Below are positions 1-8,439 of a DNA stretch of 64,000 nt, one piece after another. Under the pieces are notes generated by a model, which saw nothing but the letters and a program-made list of their open reading frames with translations, was not told where the DNA came from and searched no databases. The DNA comes from Bacteroidota bacterium (GTDB lineage: Bacteria > Bacteroidota > Bacteroidia > Flavobacteriales > Weeksellaceae), in the NCBI GenBank assembly GCA_023460855.1, contig JAEWOS010000011.1, positions 1-64,000 on the forward strand. The letters are read 5' to 3'. The translations under genes were made by a program, and so were the position numbers. Numbering within the stretch: the first letter of the stretch is position 1; every line of letters starts with the position of its first letter.

Positions 1-1086
1 AAAGCAAATATCAACAGATTTCCGACTCAGGAAAAAATATTCAGAAATATCGACAGACAGCAGAACCTTAAAGAATCTCTGTATCTGTATCTTCTCGAGA
101 AGAAAGAAGAAACTTCTATTGCTGCCGCAGTTACAATGCCTAAAGTACGCGTTATTAACCCGGCGTACACACTTGCAGGTCCGGTTGAACCGAAAAGTCA
201 GCAAATTTTGCTTGGTAGTTTACTTGCAGGTCTGCTTTTGCCGGTTTTGGTGTTATATGGTGTTTTCGCACTCGATACCAAGGTGAAATCCAAGAAGGAA
301 GTCAGCGATATTCTTCCGGATATTCCTGTGCTTGCTGAAATTCCGTCCGTTGCCAAGGATGAAAGTGATTTAATCGGGAAAAATGACCTTTCCGTGTATG
401 CGGAAGCGTTCAGAATTATGAATTCCAATTTGAAATTCATGGTTAAAAAGCAGAAAAAAGCGCCGGTGCTGCTATTTACTTCATCGGTAAAAGGTGAGGG
501 TAAAACCACGGCGTCAATTAATTCCGCAGTAGCATTTGCATCAAATAAAAAAGTAATCATCATTGGAGCCGACCTCCGGAATCCGCAACTTGGGCGGTAT
601 GTTCCAAAATCGCATTTGGGACTTTCCGATTACCTGGCTCAGGATGACACGGATGATTACCGAAAATTTATTCAGCACTCCACTATTACTGATAATCTTG
701 ATATTATACAGAGTGGAAGTATTCCGCCAAATCCAACAGACTTACTGGAAGATGAAAAACTCAGCGTGCTAATCGAGAATTTGAGAAATGAATATGATTA
801 CGTCCTGATTGATTCAGCACCAATGATGATGGTGAGCGACTCTTTCCATATCCTGAAATTTGCGGATGTAGTTATTTATGTTGTACGGGCGAATTATACA
901 GAGAAAGAACTCCTGAACTATGCTGAATCCGTGGCAAAAGATGATAATGTGAAAAAAATGGCTTTTGTTGTCAATGATGTACAAAAAGACGAGTTGCGTT
1001 ACGGCTATGGTGGAAAATACAGCTACGGTTATACTGCTGACAAGGAAAAGAAAGGAATTTTTGATTTCTTCAAAAGAAATAATTAA
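1..1086 (+). CDS. wzc: Wzc-type polysaccharide co-polymerase / BY-kinase, C-terminal part (5' end outside window)
   Basis: The frame is open from base 1, so this is the last 361 residues of a longer protein; the ATG at 136 is internal. It begins in the coiled coil and conserved segment before the second membrane helix (helix around 183-270). A cytoplasmic bacterial tyrosine kinase domain follows, with Walker A (VKGEGKTT), Walker A' (GADLRNPQ) and Walker B (YVLIDSAP). The tail carries a tyrosine cluster (YGYGGKYSYGY), the usual autophosphorylation site. The family controls chain length and export together with Wza in the inner membrane. It is clearly paralogous to the complete Wzc at 32166-34523. 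The epimerase starts directly after the stop codon, so the two are co-transcribed. Confidence 0.93.
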   Translation, partial: KANINRFPTQEKIFRNIDRQQNLKESLYLYLLEKKEETSIAAAVTMPKVRVINPAYTLAGPVEPKSQQILLGSLLAGLLLPVLVLYGVFALDTKVKSKKEVSDILPDIPVLAEIPSVAKDESDLIGKNDLSVYAEAFRIMNSNLKFMVKKQKKAPVLLFTSSVKGEGKTTASINSAVAFASNKKVIIIGADLRNPQLGRYVPKSHLGLSDYLAQDDTDDYRKFIQHSTITDNLDIIQSGSIPPNPTDLLEDEKLSVLIENLRNEYDYVLIDSAPMMMVSDSFHILKFADVVIYVVRANYTEKELLNYAESVAKDDNVKKMAFVVNDVQKDELRYGYGGKYSYGYTADKEKKGIFDFFKRNN

Positions 1087-2055
1087 ATGAAAAAAGTACT
1101 GGTTACCGGAGGCGCAGGTTTTATCGGATCAAATTTGTGTGAAGAATTACTGAATAAGGGCTACAGTGTGAGATGTCTTGATAATTTCGCTACGGGAAAA
1201 AGGGAAAACCTCACAGAGTGTCACAAGTCTGAAAATTTTGAACTTCTTGAGGGCGATATTCGAAATTTTGATACCTGTCTTGAAGCCTGCAGCGATGCAG
1301 ACTATGTTCTTCATCAGGCTGCTTTAGGTTCGGTTCCGCGTTCCATTAATGATCCGATCACCAGTAACGACGTAAATGTGGGTGGTTTTGTCAATATGCT
1401 GAAAGCGGCATCTGAGAAAGGAGTTAAACGGTTTATCTATGCTGCAAGTTCATCTACATACGGTGATTCTACGGCACTTCCGAAGGTTGAAGATAAAATC
1501 GGTAATCCGCTGTCGCCTTATGCGGTGACGAAACTTGTTAATGAAATTTATGCCGGGGTTTTTCACAGAACTTATGGTATTAACACGATCGGACTGAGAT
1601 ATTTCAATGTTTTCGGTCGAAAGCAGGATCCTAATGGTGCATATGCAGCGGTAATCCCAAAATTTACCATGCAACTGATGAAGCACGAATCTCCGGTAAT
1701 TAACGGTGACGGAACGTTTTCAAGGGATTTCACTTACATTGATAATGTGATTCAGATGAATATTCTGGCCATGGAAACCGAAAACGAAGATGCACTAAAC
1801 GAAGTGTACAATACGGCAGTCGGAGACCGCACTACAATTAAAGATATGGCGGAGTTACTTAAAAAATATCTTGCCGAATTCGACCCCGAGATTGCAAAGA
1901 TTTCGATTGAAAATGGACCGAACCGAAAAGGAGATGTTCCGCATTCACTTGCTTCTGTCGAAAAGGCAGAGAAAAATCTGGGATACAAACCAACACACAA
2001 ATTTGAAGACGGCCTGAAGGAAGCCGTAAAATGGTACTGGGAAAATCTTAGATGA
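1087..2055 (+). CDS. WbpP/TviC-like UDP-N-acetylhexosamine 4-epimerase (extended SDR)
   Basis: A 322-residue NAD-dependent epimerase/dehydratase, the normal length for the family. It shows the Rossmann motif TGGAGFIGS (residues 7-15), the SSST stretch near 121-124 and the catalytic YxxxK (Y145, K149). The segment GSVPRSINDP is typical of the WbpP group, which interconverts UDP-GlcNAc and UDP-GalNAc or their uronic acids in the cytoplasm. The WbpO/TviB-like dehydrogenase lies two genes downstream; together they would supply UDP-GalNAcA. The gene abuts wzc with no gap. Sugar specificity is inferred from context; a plain UDP-glucose/glucuronate epimerase is the alternative. Confidence 0.85.
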   Translation: MKKVLVTGGAGFIGSNLCEELLNKGYSVRCLDNFATGKRENLTECHKSENFELLEGDIRNFDTCLEACSDADYVLHQAALGSVPRSINDPITSNDVNVGGFVNMLKAASEKGVKRFIYAASSSTYGDSTALPKVEDKIGNPLSPYAVTKLVNEIYAGVFHRTYGINTIGLRYFNVFGRKQDPNGAYAAVIPKFTMQLMKHESPVINGDGTFSRDFTYIDNVIQMNILAMETENEDALNEVYNTAVGDRTTIKDMAELLKKYLAEFDPEIAKISIENGPNRKGDVPHSLASVEKAEKNLGYKPTHKFEDGLKEAVKWYWENLR

Positions 2056-2069
2056 TGGTAATTAAGAAG

Positions 2070-2098
2070 AGGAGACTTAGAGATAGGGAGATTAGGCG
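2070..2098 (+). repeat. GA-rich degenerate repeat, left flank of the four-helix-bundle gene
   Basis: After the epimerase stop the plus strand becomes purine-rich and quasi-periodic: GGAGACTTAG, AGATAGG, GAGATTAGG. A pyrimidine-rich counterpart lies at 2619-2648 on the other side of the four-helix-bundle gene, giving a loose inverted arrangement. The match is by eye and imperfect. Confidence 0.4.
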
Positions 2099-2136
2099 AT
2101 TTAAATAGGGGGAAGTATTGATTTTGAATAGCTGAA

Positions 2137-2511
2137 ATGGGAAATATTAAGACACATAAAGATTTGCAAGTGTATCAGCTTTCGTTCGCTGCTGGAATGG
2201 AAGTTTATGCATTGTCTAAAATGTTTCCCAAGGAGGAAATCTACTCATTAACAGACCAGATAAGAAGGTCGTCGCGCTCAGTGTCCGGAAATCTTGCTGA
2301 AGCGTGGCGCAAGCGTCGGTATGAAAAATCATTCATAGCCAAACTTTCAGACTGTGAAGCAGAAGCAGCTGAAACGCAGGTTTGGCTTGAATATGCACTT
2401 CATTGCGGTTATCTACATGCTTCAGATTTTGATCAGTTGTTTCAGAAATATGAGAATATTTTAGGTAATTTGGTTGTAATGGCCAATCAGCCTGAAAAAT
2501 GGAAATTATAA
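2137..2511 (+). CDS. Four-helix-bundle protein, S23 / 23S rRNA intervening-sequence protein family
   Basis: A 124-residue protein with the family pattern: N-terminal HKDLQVYQLS, a central SLTDQIRRSSRSVSGNLAEAW helix pair, then ESFIAKLSD-like and QVWLEYAL segments. The family was first described from ORFs inside 23S rRNA intervening sequences, but many bacteroidete members sit alone in polysaccharide loci, as here. No enzymatic residues are evident and its role is unknown. It interrupts a nucleotide-sugar pathway (epimerase before, dehydrogenase after) and is bounded by GA/CT-rich repeats, which suggests an inserted cassette. It may be co-transcribed with its neighbours. Confidence 0.85.
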   Translation: MGNIKTHKDLQVYQLSFAAGMEVYALSKMFPKEEIYSLTDQIRRSSRSVSGNLAEAWRKRRYEKSFIAKLSDCEAEAAETQVWLEYALHCGYLHASDFDQLFQKYENILGNLVVMANQPEKWKL

Positions 2512-2547
2512 AGGCATTTTAATATATACACAGAATAAAAAAATAGC

Positions 2548-3960
2548 ATGATTACCTCTTACGGAAATAATGAAACGGACTACATAGGTGATTCTACCGG
2601 TCAGAATCGTTCAACTTCAGAGTTCTCCCATCTCCCAAACTCCGAGTCACATGGTCACCGCATAGCCATCCTCGGCCTTGGATATGTTGGTTTACCTCTT
2701 GCGCGCCTTTTCGCAACAAAATATCCGGTTGTCGGTTTTGATATCAACGTGGAACGGGTTGCCGAACTCAACAGCGGGCATGACGATACACTGGAGGTTT
2801 CTGATGAACTCCTGCAATCAGTACTGCTGAAAGAAAACCCGATCTCTTCAGTCAATGCTGCAGAAACGCAGAAATTGCAGAATGGACTGTTCTGCTCGTC
2901 AGATCCGGCGGATATTGCCGCTGCCAACATTTACATCATCACTGTTCCGACACCTGTCGACAAAAACAACCGTCCGGTTCTCACGCCGCTTATCAAAGCG
3001 AGTGAAACGGTAGGAAGGGTCATCAAAAAGGGAGATATTGTCATCTACGAATCAACTGTTTATCCGGGTGCAACTGAGGAAGACTGTATTCCGGTGGTGG
3101 AAAAAACTTCCGGACTCAAATACAACGTCGATTTCTTTGCAGGCTATTCGCCGGAAAGGATTAATCCGGGTGACAAAGAGCACACTGTTGAGAAAATATT
3201 GAAGGTGACTTCAGGATCTACGCCCGAAATCGGAAAAATTGTAGATGATCTGTACAAAACAGTAATCACTGCAGGAACCCATCTCGCGCCGACTATCAAA
3301 GTGGCGGAATCTGCTAAAGTCATCGAAAATTCCCAGCGCGACATCAATATCGCGTTTGTAAATGAGCTTGCAAAAATTTTCAACCTGATGGATATCGATA
3401 CGCATGCAGTACTGGAAGCTGCAGGAACCAAATGGAACTTCCTGCCGTTCAAGCCCGGACTTGTCGGCGGTCACTGCATCGGGGTAGATCCCTACTATCT
3501 GGCGCAGAAAGCCCAGGAATATGGCTACCACCCGGAAATTATTCTCGCCGGCAGGCGCCTGAACGATTCCATGGGCAAGTACGTGGCAGAACAGGTCATC
3601 AAGGCCATGATCAAAAAGAATATTCCGGTGAACGGTGCAGAAGTGCTGATGCTGGGCATTACCTTTAAGGAAAACTGCCCGGATGTGCGCAATACCAAAA
3701 TTGTGGATGTAATAGCAGCGCTGGAAGATTTCGGAGTGAAGGTTACCACGTTCGACCCTTGGGCAAATCCGGAGGAGGTGAAGCACGAGTACGGAATAGA
3801 AAGCACTTCCCAACTTCCCCGGAACAAATTTGATGCAGTAGTGCTTGGCGTTTCCCATAAAGAATTTTTGGGGCTTGACCTTCACCTCAACCTAAAACAA
3901 AACGGGGTGGTATACGATGTCAAAGGAGTACTGAAAGGTCAAACGCATGCCAAACTGTAA
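2548..3960 (+). CDS. WbpO/TviB-like UDP-N-acetylhexosamine 6-dehydrogenase
   Basis: A 470-residue UDP-glucose/GDP-mannose dehydrogenase family enzyme that oxidises C6 of a UDP-HexNAc to the uronic acid with NAD in the cytoplasm. It shows the nucleotide-binding GLGYVGLP near residues 43-50, the hinge region, and the catalytic cysteine in GGHCIGVDPYYL (C310). With the upstream epimerase it would make UDP-GalNAcA. The first ~38 residues are unusual: they precede the normal family start (about RIAILGLGYVG), are rich in S/N/H, and are encoded partly by a CT-rich repeat at 2619-2648. No other ATG, GTG or TTG start fits the domain boundary, so 2548 is kept. Confidence 0.9.
   Translation: MITSYGNNETDYIGDSTGQNRSTSEFSHLPNSESHGHRIAILGLGYVGLPLARLFATKYPVVGFDINVERVAELNSGHDDTLEVSDELLQSVLLKENPISSVNAAETQKLQNGLFCSSDPADIAAANIYIITVPTPVDKNNRPVLTPLIKASETVGRVIKKGDIVIYESTVYPGATEEDCIPVVEKTSGLKYNVDFFAGYSPERINPGDKEHTVEKILKVTSGSTPEIGKIVDDLYKTVITAGTHLAPTIKVAESAKVIENSQRDINIAFVNELAKIFNLMDIDTHAVLEAAGTKWNFLPFKPGLVGGHCIGVDPYYLAQKAQEYGYHPEIILAGRRLNDSMGKYVAEQVIKAMIKKNIPVNGAEVLMLGITFKENCPDVRNTKIVDVIAALEDFGVKVTTFDPWANPEEVKHEYGIESTSQLPRNKFDAVVLGVSHKEFLGLDLHLNLKQNGVVYDVKGVLKGQTHAKL
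2619..2648 (-). repeat. CT-rich degenerate repeat, right flank, inside the dehydrogenase N-terminal extension
   Basis: The plus strand reads AGTTCTCCCATCTCCC and continues AAACTCCGAGTC. Read on the minus strand it is GA-rich (GGGAGATGGGAGA) and resembles the left flank at 2070-2098 in inverted orientation. It encodes an FSHLPNSES stretch upstream of the Rossmann fold. Confidence 0.4.
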
Positions 3961-3963
3961 CAG

Positions 3964-4362
3964 ATGAAACCTACCTTGATCAATTTACCCAAAATCATCG
4001 ATAAAAGAGGCAATCTTTCCTTTTTTGAAAATCCACGGCAATTGCCGTTTGAAATTGCACGTACGTACTGGATTTATGATGTTCCCGGCGGTGAAACGCG
4101 GGGCAGCCACGCCTTTAAAGAACAGCAGGAATTTATTGTAGCTCTTTCCGGGAGCTTTGATGTGATATTGAATGATGGCGAGACAGAAGAAAAATTTTCC
4201 TTGAACCGCTCCTATTATGGATTGCTGGTTCCAAAAATGTACTGGCGCCGTCTTGAAAATTTTTCCACCAATTCGCTCGCTCTGATAGTTTCGGACAAAG
4301 AATATGATGCGAATGACTACATCCGTGATTTTGAACAATTTAAAAAACTGCAAAATGGCTAA
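3964..4362 (+). CDS. FdtA-like cupin with altered HxH motif (cassette 1, first cupin)
   Basis: A 132-residue single-domain cupin of the FdtA/QdtA/WxcM sugar 3,4-ketoisomerase family. Characterised enzymes convert dTDP-4-keto-6-deoxyglucose to the 3-keto isomer and use an H-x-H pair. Here the motif is RGSHAF (H49, F51): the second histidine is replaced by phenylalanine, and the same change occurs in the copy at 26163-26564 (about 76% identical by eye). It begins 3 bases after the dehydrogenase and overlaps the second cupin by 8 bases (ATGGCTAA). It could be a divergent isomerase or a non-catalytic partner of the neighbouring HAH cupin. Family assignment is firm; function is open. Confidence 0.82.
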   Translation: MKPTLINLPKIIDKRGNLSFFENPRQLPFEIARTYWIYDVPGGETRGSHAFKEQQEFIVALSGSFDVILNDGETEEKFSLNRSYYGLLVPKMYWRRLENFSTNSLALIVSDKEYDANDYIRDFEQFKKLQNG

Positions 4363-4771
4363 TTTGACAGTATTCGACTGCTCGGTTATTGATCTGGGCA
4401 AAATTAGTTTCGAAGAGGGAAATCTGACGGTTGTCGAAAATAATTCCTCTTTTCCGTTTGATGTAAAGAGGGTTTTTTTTCTTTTCGACATTGCTGCTGG
4501 GGAAAGCCGCGGTGCGCATGCGCACAAAGAATGCCACCAGTTTCTTATAGCCGCTTCAGGAAGTTTCGAGGTTTCCTTGGATGACGGGAAATTTATAAGG
4601 CAGGTTTTTCTAAACCGTCCGGATATTGGCCTGCACATTCCACCGGGGGTTTGGGCTTCCGAAGTCAATTTCAGTTCCGGTGCTATCTGTCTTGTGCTGG
4701 CATCACATAATTATAACGAATCCGACTATATACGGGATTACAGTGATTTTTTAAAATTTAGAAATGATTAA
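4355..4771 (+). CDS. fdtA: FdtA-type sugar 3,4-ketoisomerase (cassette 1, second cupin)
   Basis: A 138-residue cupin with the canonical FdtA motif [12 protein letters not shown] (H55, H57) and the C-terminal [10 protein letters not shown] signature. The expected reaction is isomerisation of dTDP-4-keto-6-deoxyglucose to a 3-keto sugar, the substrate for the downstream aminotransferase. The start at 4355 is chosen over an in-frame ATG at 4304 because the latter would lie deep inside the first cupin and add 17 non-family residues; the paralog at 26554 starts at the equivalent place. It overlaps the preceding gene by 8 bases and the following one by 8. Product stereochemistry (galacto or gluco) cannot be told from sequence. 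Confidence 0.86.
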   Translation: MANLTVFDCSVIDLGKISFEEGNLTVVENNSSFPFDVKRVFFLFDIAAGESRGAHAHKECHQFLIAASGSFEVSLDDGKFIRQVFLNRPDIGLHIPPGVWASEVNFSSGAICLVLASHNYNESDYIRDYSDFLKFRND

Positions 4772-5228
4772 AATCCATCCTTTAGCCGACGTACAGTCTG
4801 AAAATATTGGTGAAAACACATCAGTTTGGCAGTTTTGCGTCATCCTGAAAGAAGCGGTAATCGGTAAAAACTGCAACATCAATTGCCAGGTTTTTATTGA
4901 AAACGACGTGAAAATCGGCGATAACGTGACCATTAAACCAGGCGTTCAGATTTGGGACGGCGTTACTTTAGAAGACAATGTGTTTATTGGCCCGAATGTC
5001 ACTTTTACCAATGATTTAATGCCGCGTTCCAAGGTTTACCCGGAAAAATTTGAAAATACCCTTATCAGAAAAGGAGCATCCATCGGTGCTAATGCCACGA
5101 TAATTGCCGGCAATACTATAGGAGAAAATGCCTTAATCGGTGCGGGTAGTGTAGTAACGAAGGATGTTCCTGCAAACGAAATATGGATAGGTAATCCTGC
5201 CAAGTTTTATAAAAAAATTAAGTCGTGA
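4764..5228 (+). CDS. fdtC: FdtC/WbpD-like hexapeptide-repeat sugar N-acetyltransferase (cassette 1)
   Basis: A 154-residue left-handed beta-helix acetyltransferase built of hexapeptide repeats ([30 protein letters not shown]). The segments [19 protein letters not shown] and FTNDLMPRS are typical of the FdtC/QdtC/WxcM N-domain and WbpD enzymes that acetylate a 3-amino group on a nucleotide sugar with acetyl-CoA. It sits between the cupin and the aminotransferase and overlaps both (8 and 4 bases). About 90% identical by eye to 26966-27427, the most conserved member of the duplicated cassette. WbpD-type function on a UDP-linked 3-amino uronic acid is the alternative. Confidence 0.85.
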   Translation: MIKIHPLADVQSENIGENTSVWQFCVILKEAVIGKNCNINCQVFIENDVKIGDNVTIKPGVQIWDGVTLEDNVFIGPNVTFTNDLMPRSKVYPEKFENTLIRKGASIGANATIIAGNTIGENALIGAGSVVTKDVPANEIWIGNPAKFYKKIKS

Positions 5229-6328
5229 TCAAATTCCTTGACCTTCAAAAAATAAACCTCGCCCACCAGCAGGAAATAGAAGAAAGACTCTTGCAGACTT
5301 TCCGCAGCGGATGGTATCTCCTCGGTAACGAAGTAAAAACTTTTGAGCACAATCTAAAAAGCTACCTCGGTGCTGAAGACGTGATTGGCGTTGCCAACGG
5401 TCTGGATGCACTTCGTCTGATTTTGCGTGGCTATATTGAAATGGGCTTAATGCAACCGGGAGATGAAGTCATTGTTCCGGCAAATACCTACATTGCTTCG
5501 GTGCTTTCTATTTCTGATAATGGTTTGGTTCCTGTTTTGGTAGAGCCGGATCCGCAAACTTTCAATCTCGATATTTCAAAGATCGAAGAAAAAATCACCA
5601 CAAAAACCAAAGCGGTTATGATTGTTCACCTGTATGGCAGAGTGGTTTGGTCTGAAGAATTGGTGGCGCTGGCAAACAAACATCAGTTAAAAATTATTGA
5701 GGATAATGCACAAGCGATTGGTGCTGAGTGGAATGGAATTAAAACAGGGAACCTTGGTGATGCAGCTGGTTTCAGTTTTTATCCGGGGAAAAATTTAGGT
5801 GCTTTGGGCGATGGTGGAGCAGTTTCATGCAAAGACGCTGAACTGGCTAAAACGATTCGTGCCTTGGCCAATTATGGTTCCAACCAAAAATATGTGAACA
5901 TCTACAAAGGTTTGAATTCTCGTCTGGATGAAATTCAGGCTGCGGTATTAGATGTGAAACTGAAATACATTGATGCTGAAAACGGCAGAAGAAGAGAAAT
6001 AGCGAACAGATACGTTACAGAAATCAATAATAAGAATATCACGCTCCCGCAATTACCTGAAAATCAGGAAGAGCACGTGTGGCACTTGTTTGTAATCCGT
6101 ACAAAGGAGCGGGAATCACTGCAGCAATACCTGCAGGAGAACGGGGTACAGACTTTAATTCATTATCCAATTCCACCACATCAGCAGGAAGCCTATAAAG
6201 AAATGAATACCCTGACTTATCCCGTAACAGAAAAGATCCATAACGAAGTATTAAGTTTACCGATCAGTCCGGTGATGGATGATGATGAGGTGAGTGCAGT
6301 GATTAATATAATTAATAATTATGTTTAA
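5225..6328 (+). CDS. fdtB: FdtB/QdtB-type DegT/DnrJ/EryC1/StrS sugar aminotransferase (cassette 1)
   Basis: A 367-residue PLP-dependent fold type I enzyme. It shows FLDLQKIN at the N-terminus, the EDNAQAIGA stretch with the cofactor aspartate region, and the Schiff-base lysine in [13 protein letters not shown] (K189). It would transaminate the 3-keto-6-deoxy sugar made by the cupin, giving the 3-amino sugar acetylated by FdtC; the end product would be dTDP-Fuc3NAc or dTDP-Qui3NAc. It overlaps the acetyltransferase by 4 bases and the next acyltransferase by 8. The copy at 27424-28530 has the same lysine position. No rmlA or rmlB to supply the precursor is in the window. Confidence 0.88.
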   Translation: MIKFLDLQKINLAHQQEIEERLLQTFRSGWYLLGNEVKTFEHNLKSYLGAEDVIGVANGLDALRLILRGYIEMGLMQPGDEVIVPANTYIASVLSISDNGLVPVLVEPDPQTFNLDISKIEEKITTKTKAVMIVHLYGRVVWSEELVALANKHQLKIIEDNAQAIGAEWNGIKTGNLGDAAGFSFYPGKNLGALGDGGAVSCKDAELAKTIRALANYGSNQKYVNIYKGLNSRLDEIQAAVLDVKLKYIDAENGRRREIANRYVTEINNKNITLPQLPENQEEHVWHLFVIRTKERESLQQYLQENGVQTLIHYPIPPHQQEAYKEMNTLTYPVTEKIHNEVLSLPISPVMDDDEVSAVINIINNYV

Positions 6329-6914
6329 AAAATTGTTCCGTCCTTTATATATCCCACTATTCACTTTTTTTAATAAGTTAAAGTATTTTATTCTACCCAA
6401 TCTTCTGAGCAAAACAAAAGTGAAATACGAAACTATCCCTCAGTTTCAGCAAAGAACTTTTATTACAGGTAAAGGATCTGTATATATTGGAAAAAACTGT
6501 GCATTTGGGTATAAACCAGGAGGATTTCATTTTGGAGGAAGCATCGAAATTCAAGCAAGAACTCCAGAGTCTCAAATTAAAATAGGTTCAAAAGTTACTA
6601 CAAATAATAATATTTTCATCTGTTCTTCGGGAAGTATTGAAATTGGTGATGATACCTTGATAGGACAAAATGTTTGTATTATGGATTTCGAAGCGCACGG
6701 TGTTCAACCTATGGACCGGCGAAAAGTGGGAGAAACAGGTTTTGTAAGAATCGAACAGAATGTATGGATTGGGAATAACGTAACAATACTCAAAAATACG
6801 GTAATCAGTGAAAATTCAATTATTGCTGCTGGTGCTGTCGTCAGCGGTAGTTTTCCATCAAACGTAATTATTGGAGGAGTGCCTGCTAAAATTATTAAAC
6901 ATTTAGATGTCTGA
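6321..6914 (+). CDS. Hexapeptide-repeat acyltransferase, probably a sugar O-acetyltransferase
   Basis: A 197-residue protein with a basic, hydrophobic N-terminus (about residues 1-30) followed by left-handed beta-helix repeats ([37 protein letters not shown]) and the family end [11 protein letters not shown]. This matches the maltose/galactoside O-acetyltransferase-like group found in polysaccharide loci, where members add acetyl groups to sugars. The acceptor cannot be predicted. The gene overlaps the aminotransferase and the flippase by 8 bases each, so it belongs to the same operon. Confidence 0.8.
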   Translation: MFKKLFRPLYIPLFTFFNKLKYFILPNLLSKTKVKYETIPQFQQRTFITGKGSVYIGKNCAFGYKPGGFHFGGSIEIQARTPESQIKIGSKVTTNNNIFICSSGSIEIGDDTLIGQNVCIMDFEAHGVQPMDRRKVGETGFVRIEQNVWIGNNVTILKNTVISENSIIAAGAVVSGSFPSNVIIGGVPAKIIKHLDV

Positions 6915-8385
6915 TCAACAGTCTTCATATAGACAAATTATGAAAGCCACCTCCATTTTTGGAGGGGTACAGGTGTTTAATATTCTGATTCAGCTCATCC
7001 GTTCCAAAGTTATTGCGGTATTGCTGGGACCCGCAGGAATGGGGGTAATCGGGTTATTGAATTCTACCATATCGCTGGTTACTTCTGTATCTAATTTCGG
7101 ACTGGGAACCAGCGCAGTACGGGATATTTCGGAGGCTAATGCTTCCGGAAACAGGGAAAAAGTACAGGAAACCGTTTCTGTTTTCAGAACCCTGGTTTGG
7201 GGAACAGGCATCCTGGGCATGGTGCTGATGCTGATTCTGGCCCCCTGGCTCAGCCAGCTCACCTTTGGCTCAGATGAATACACCGTTCCGTTCAGGTTGC
7301 TTGCCGTGACTTTATTGCTGGCACAGTTAACCGCCGGTCAGACTGCCGTATTGCAGGGATTAAGGAAAATTCAGTGGATGGCAAAAGCGAGCGTGCTTTC
7401 CGGTGCATTGGGCTTGATTGCCACGTTGCCGCTGTATTATTTTTTCGGGATGAAGGGAATTGTGCCGGGTTTAGTGGTCACTGCGGTGATTGTTTTTGGA
7501 GTCGAATCTTTCTACGCGGGAAAAGTGGCAGTCCAAACCAGATTATTGCCGTTCCGGAAAGCTTTGCAAAGCGGAAAGCCCATGTTGCAACTGGGTTTTA
7601 TGCTCAGTCTTAGTGGATTGATTACAGTAGCTGGATCTTATCTTGTACGTATTTTCATTTCAAAATTTGGTAATGTTGCCGAAGTGGGTTTGTACAATGC
7701 CGGCTTTTCTATAGTAGGGGTATATGTGGGAATGGTTTTTACGGCAATGAGCACAGATTATTTTCCTAGGCTTTCTGGCGTGAATACAGATCCTAAAAAG
7801 TATAATCCGTTAATCAACCAGCAAAGCGAAACCGCCATACTGTTGTTGTCCCCGCTCATTTGCGCTTTTCTGATTTTTATTAACTGGGGAATCATCATTT
7901 TGTATTCTGAACAATTTCTGCCCATTACAGAAATGATTCAATATTCAATGCTCGGCATTTATTTCAAAGCATTAAGCTGGTCTATGGCTTTTTTAATTTT
8001 AGCAAAAGGTGATTCCAGGGCTTTTTTCTGGAATGAATTATTAGCAAACTTGTATTTGTTGATCTTAAATTGCACAGGCTATTATCTGGATGGACTTCGT
8101 GGTCTGGGAATTAGTTTTCTAATAAGCTACTTTATGCATTTCTTGCAAATCTATATCTTTATCAAATGGAAATATGGTTTTGCCTACAGTAAGGAAGTGC
8201 CCACTATTCTTTTACTGCAGATTCCATTGGGAATGAGTTGTTTTCTGCTGTATATTTTTGCCGAAGGTTGGCTTATGTACACTCTGGGCAGTATACTGAT
8301 CCTCATCAGTGCAGGGATTACCCTGTACAGAATGAATAAGACGATGAACGTTTTAGAATTTATTACATCGAAAATTAAAAAATAA
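6907..8385 (+). CDS. wzx: Wzx-type lipid-linked oligosaccharide flippase (locus A)
   Basis: A 492-residue polytopic membrane protein of the MOP/polysaccharide-transport superfamily. The N-terminus (ATSIFGGVQVF..., LLGPAGMGVIGLLNS) is typical of O-antigen translocases in Bacteroidetes, and about 12 hydrophobic segments run to the end. It would flip undecaprenyl-PP-linked repeat units from the cytoplasmic to the periplasmic face. It starts inside the preceding gene (8-base overlap). A second flippase of a different sequence type is at 34573-35868, one per locus. Confidence 0.9.
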   Translation: MSDQQSSYRQIMKATSIFGGVQVFNILIQLIRSKVIAVLLGPAGMGVIGLLNSTISLVTSVSNFGLGTSAVRDISEANASGNREKVQETVSVFRTLVWGTGILGMVLMLILAPWLSQLTFGSDEYTVPFRLLAVTLLLAQLTAGQTAVLQGLRKIQWMAKASVLSGALGLIATLPLYYFFGMKGIVPGLVVTAVIVFGVESFYAGKVAVQTRLLPFRKALQSGKPMLQLGFMLSLSGLITVAGSYLVRIFISKFGNVAEVGLYNAGFSIVGVYVGMVFTAMSTDYFPRLSGVNTDPKKYNPLINQQSETAILLLSPLICAFLIFINWGIIILYSEQFLPITEMIQYSMLGIYFKALSWSMAFLILAKGDSRAFFWNELLANLYLLILNCTGYYLDGLRGLGISFLISYFMHFLQIYIFIKWKYGFAYSKEVPTILLLQIPLGMSCFLLYIFAEGWLMYTLGSILILISAGITLYRMNKTMNVLEFITSKIKK

Positions 8386-8439
8386 AGATGGAAAATCCAT
8401 AACAATTGCATCAATTTCCTTACCTTAATAAAAATATAA

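Larger units (their letters stand above)
3964..6328 (+). other. Duplicated four-gene Fdt cassette, copy 1 of 2
   Basis: The order is cupin (HAF), cupin (HAH), acetyltransferase, aminotransferase, each overlapping the next. It is repeated as a unit at 26163-28530 with the same order, the same overlaps and the same cupin motif difference. The copies are well diverged at synonymous positions, so this is not a recent duplication. Confidence 0.9.

Noticed and set aside
136..138. ATG as start of the first Wzc
   Set aside because: The frame is open from base 1 and the upstream residues align with the coiled-coil region of the complete Wzc; the gene begins outside the window.
3211..4668. Long minus-strand open frames (224 and 227 codons)
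   Set aside because: They are antisense to the dehydrogenase and cupin genes, whose conserved motifs and overlaps show the plus strand is coding.
3964..4771. The two cupins as halves of one gene split by a frameshift
   Set aside because: Each is a full-length single-domain cupin with its own start, and the same two-gene layout recurs at 26163-26973.
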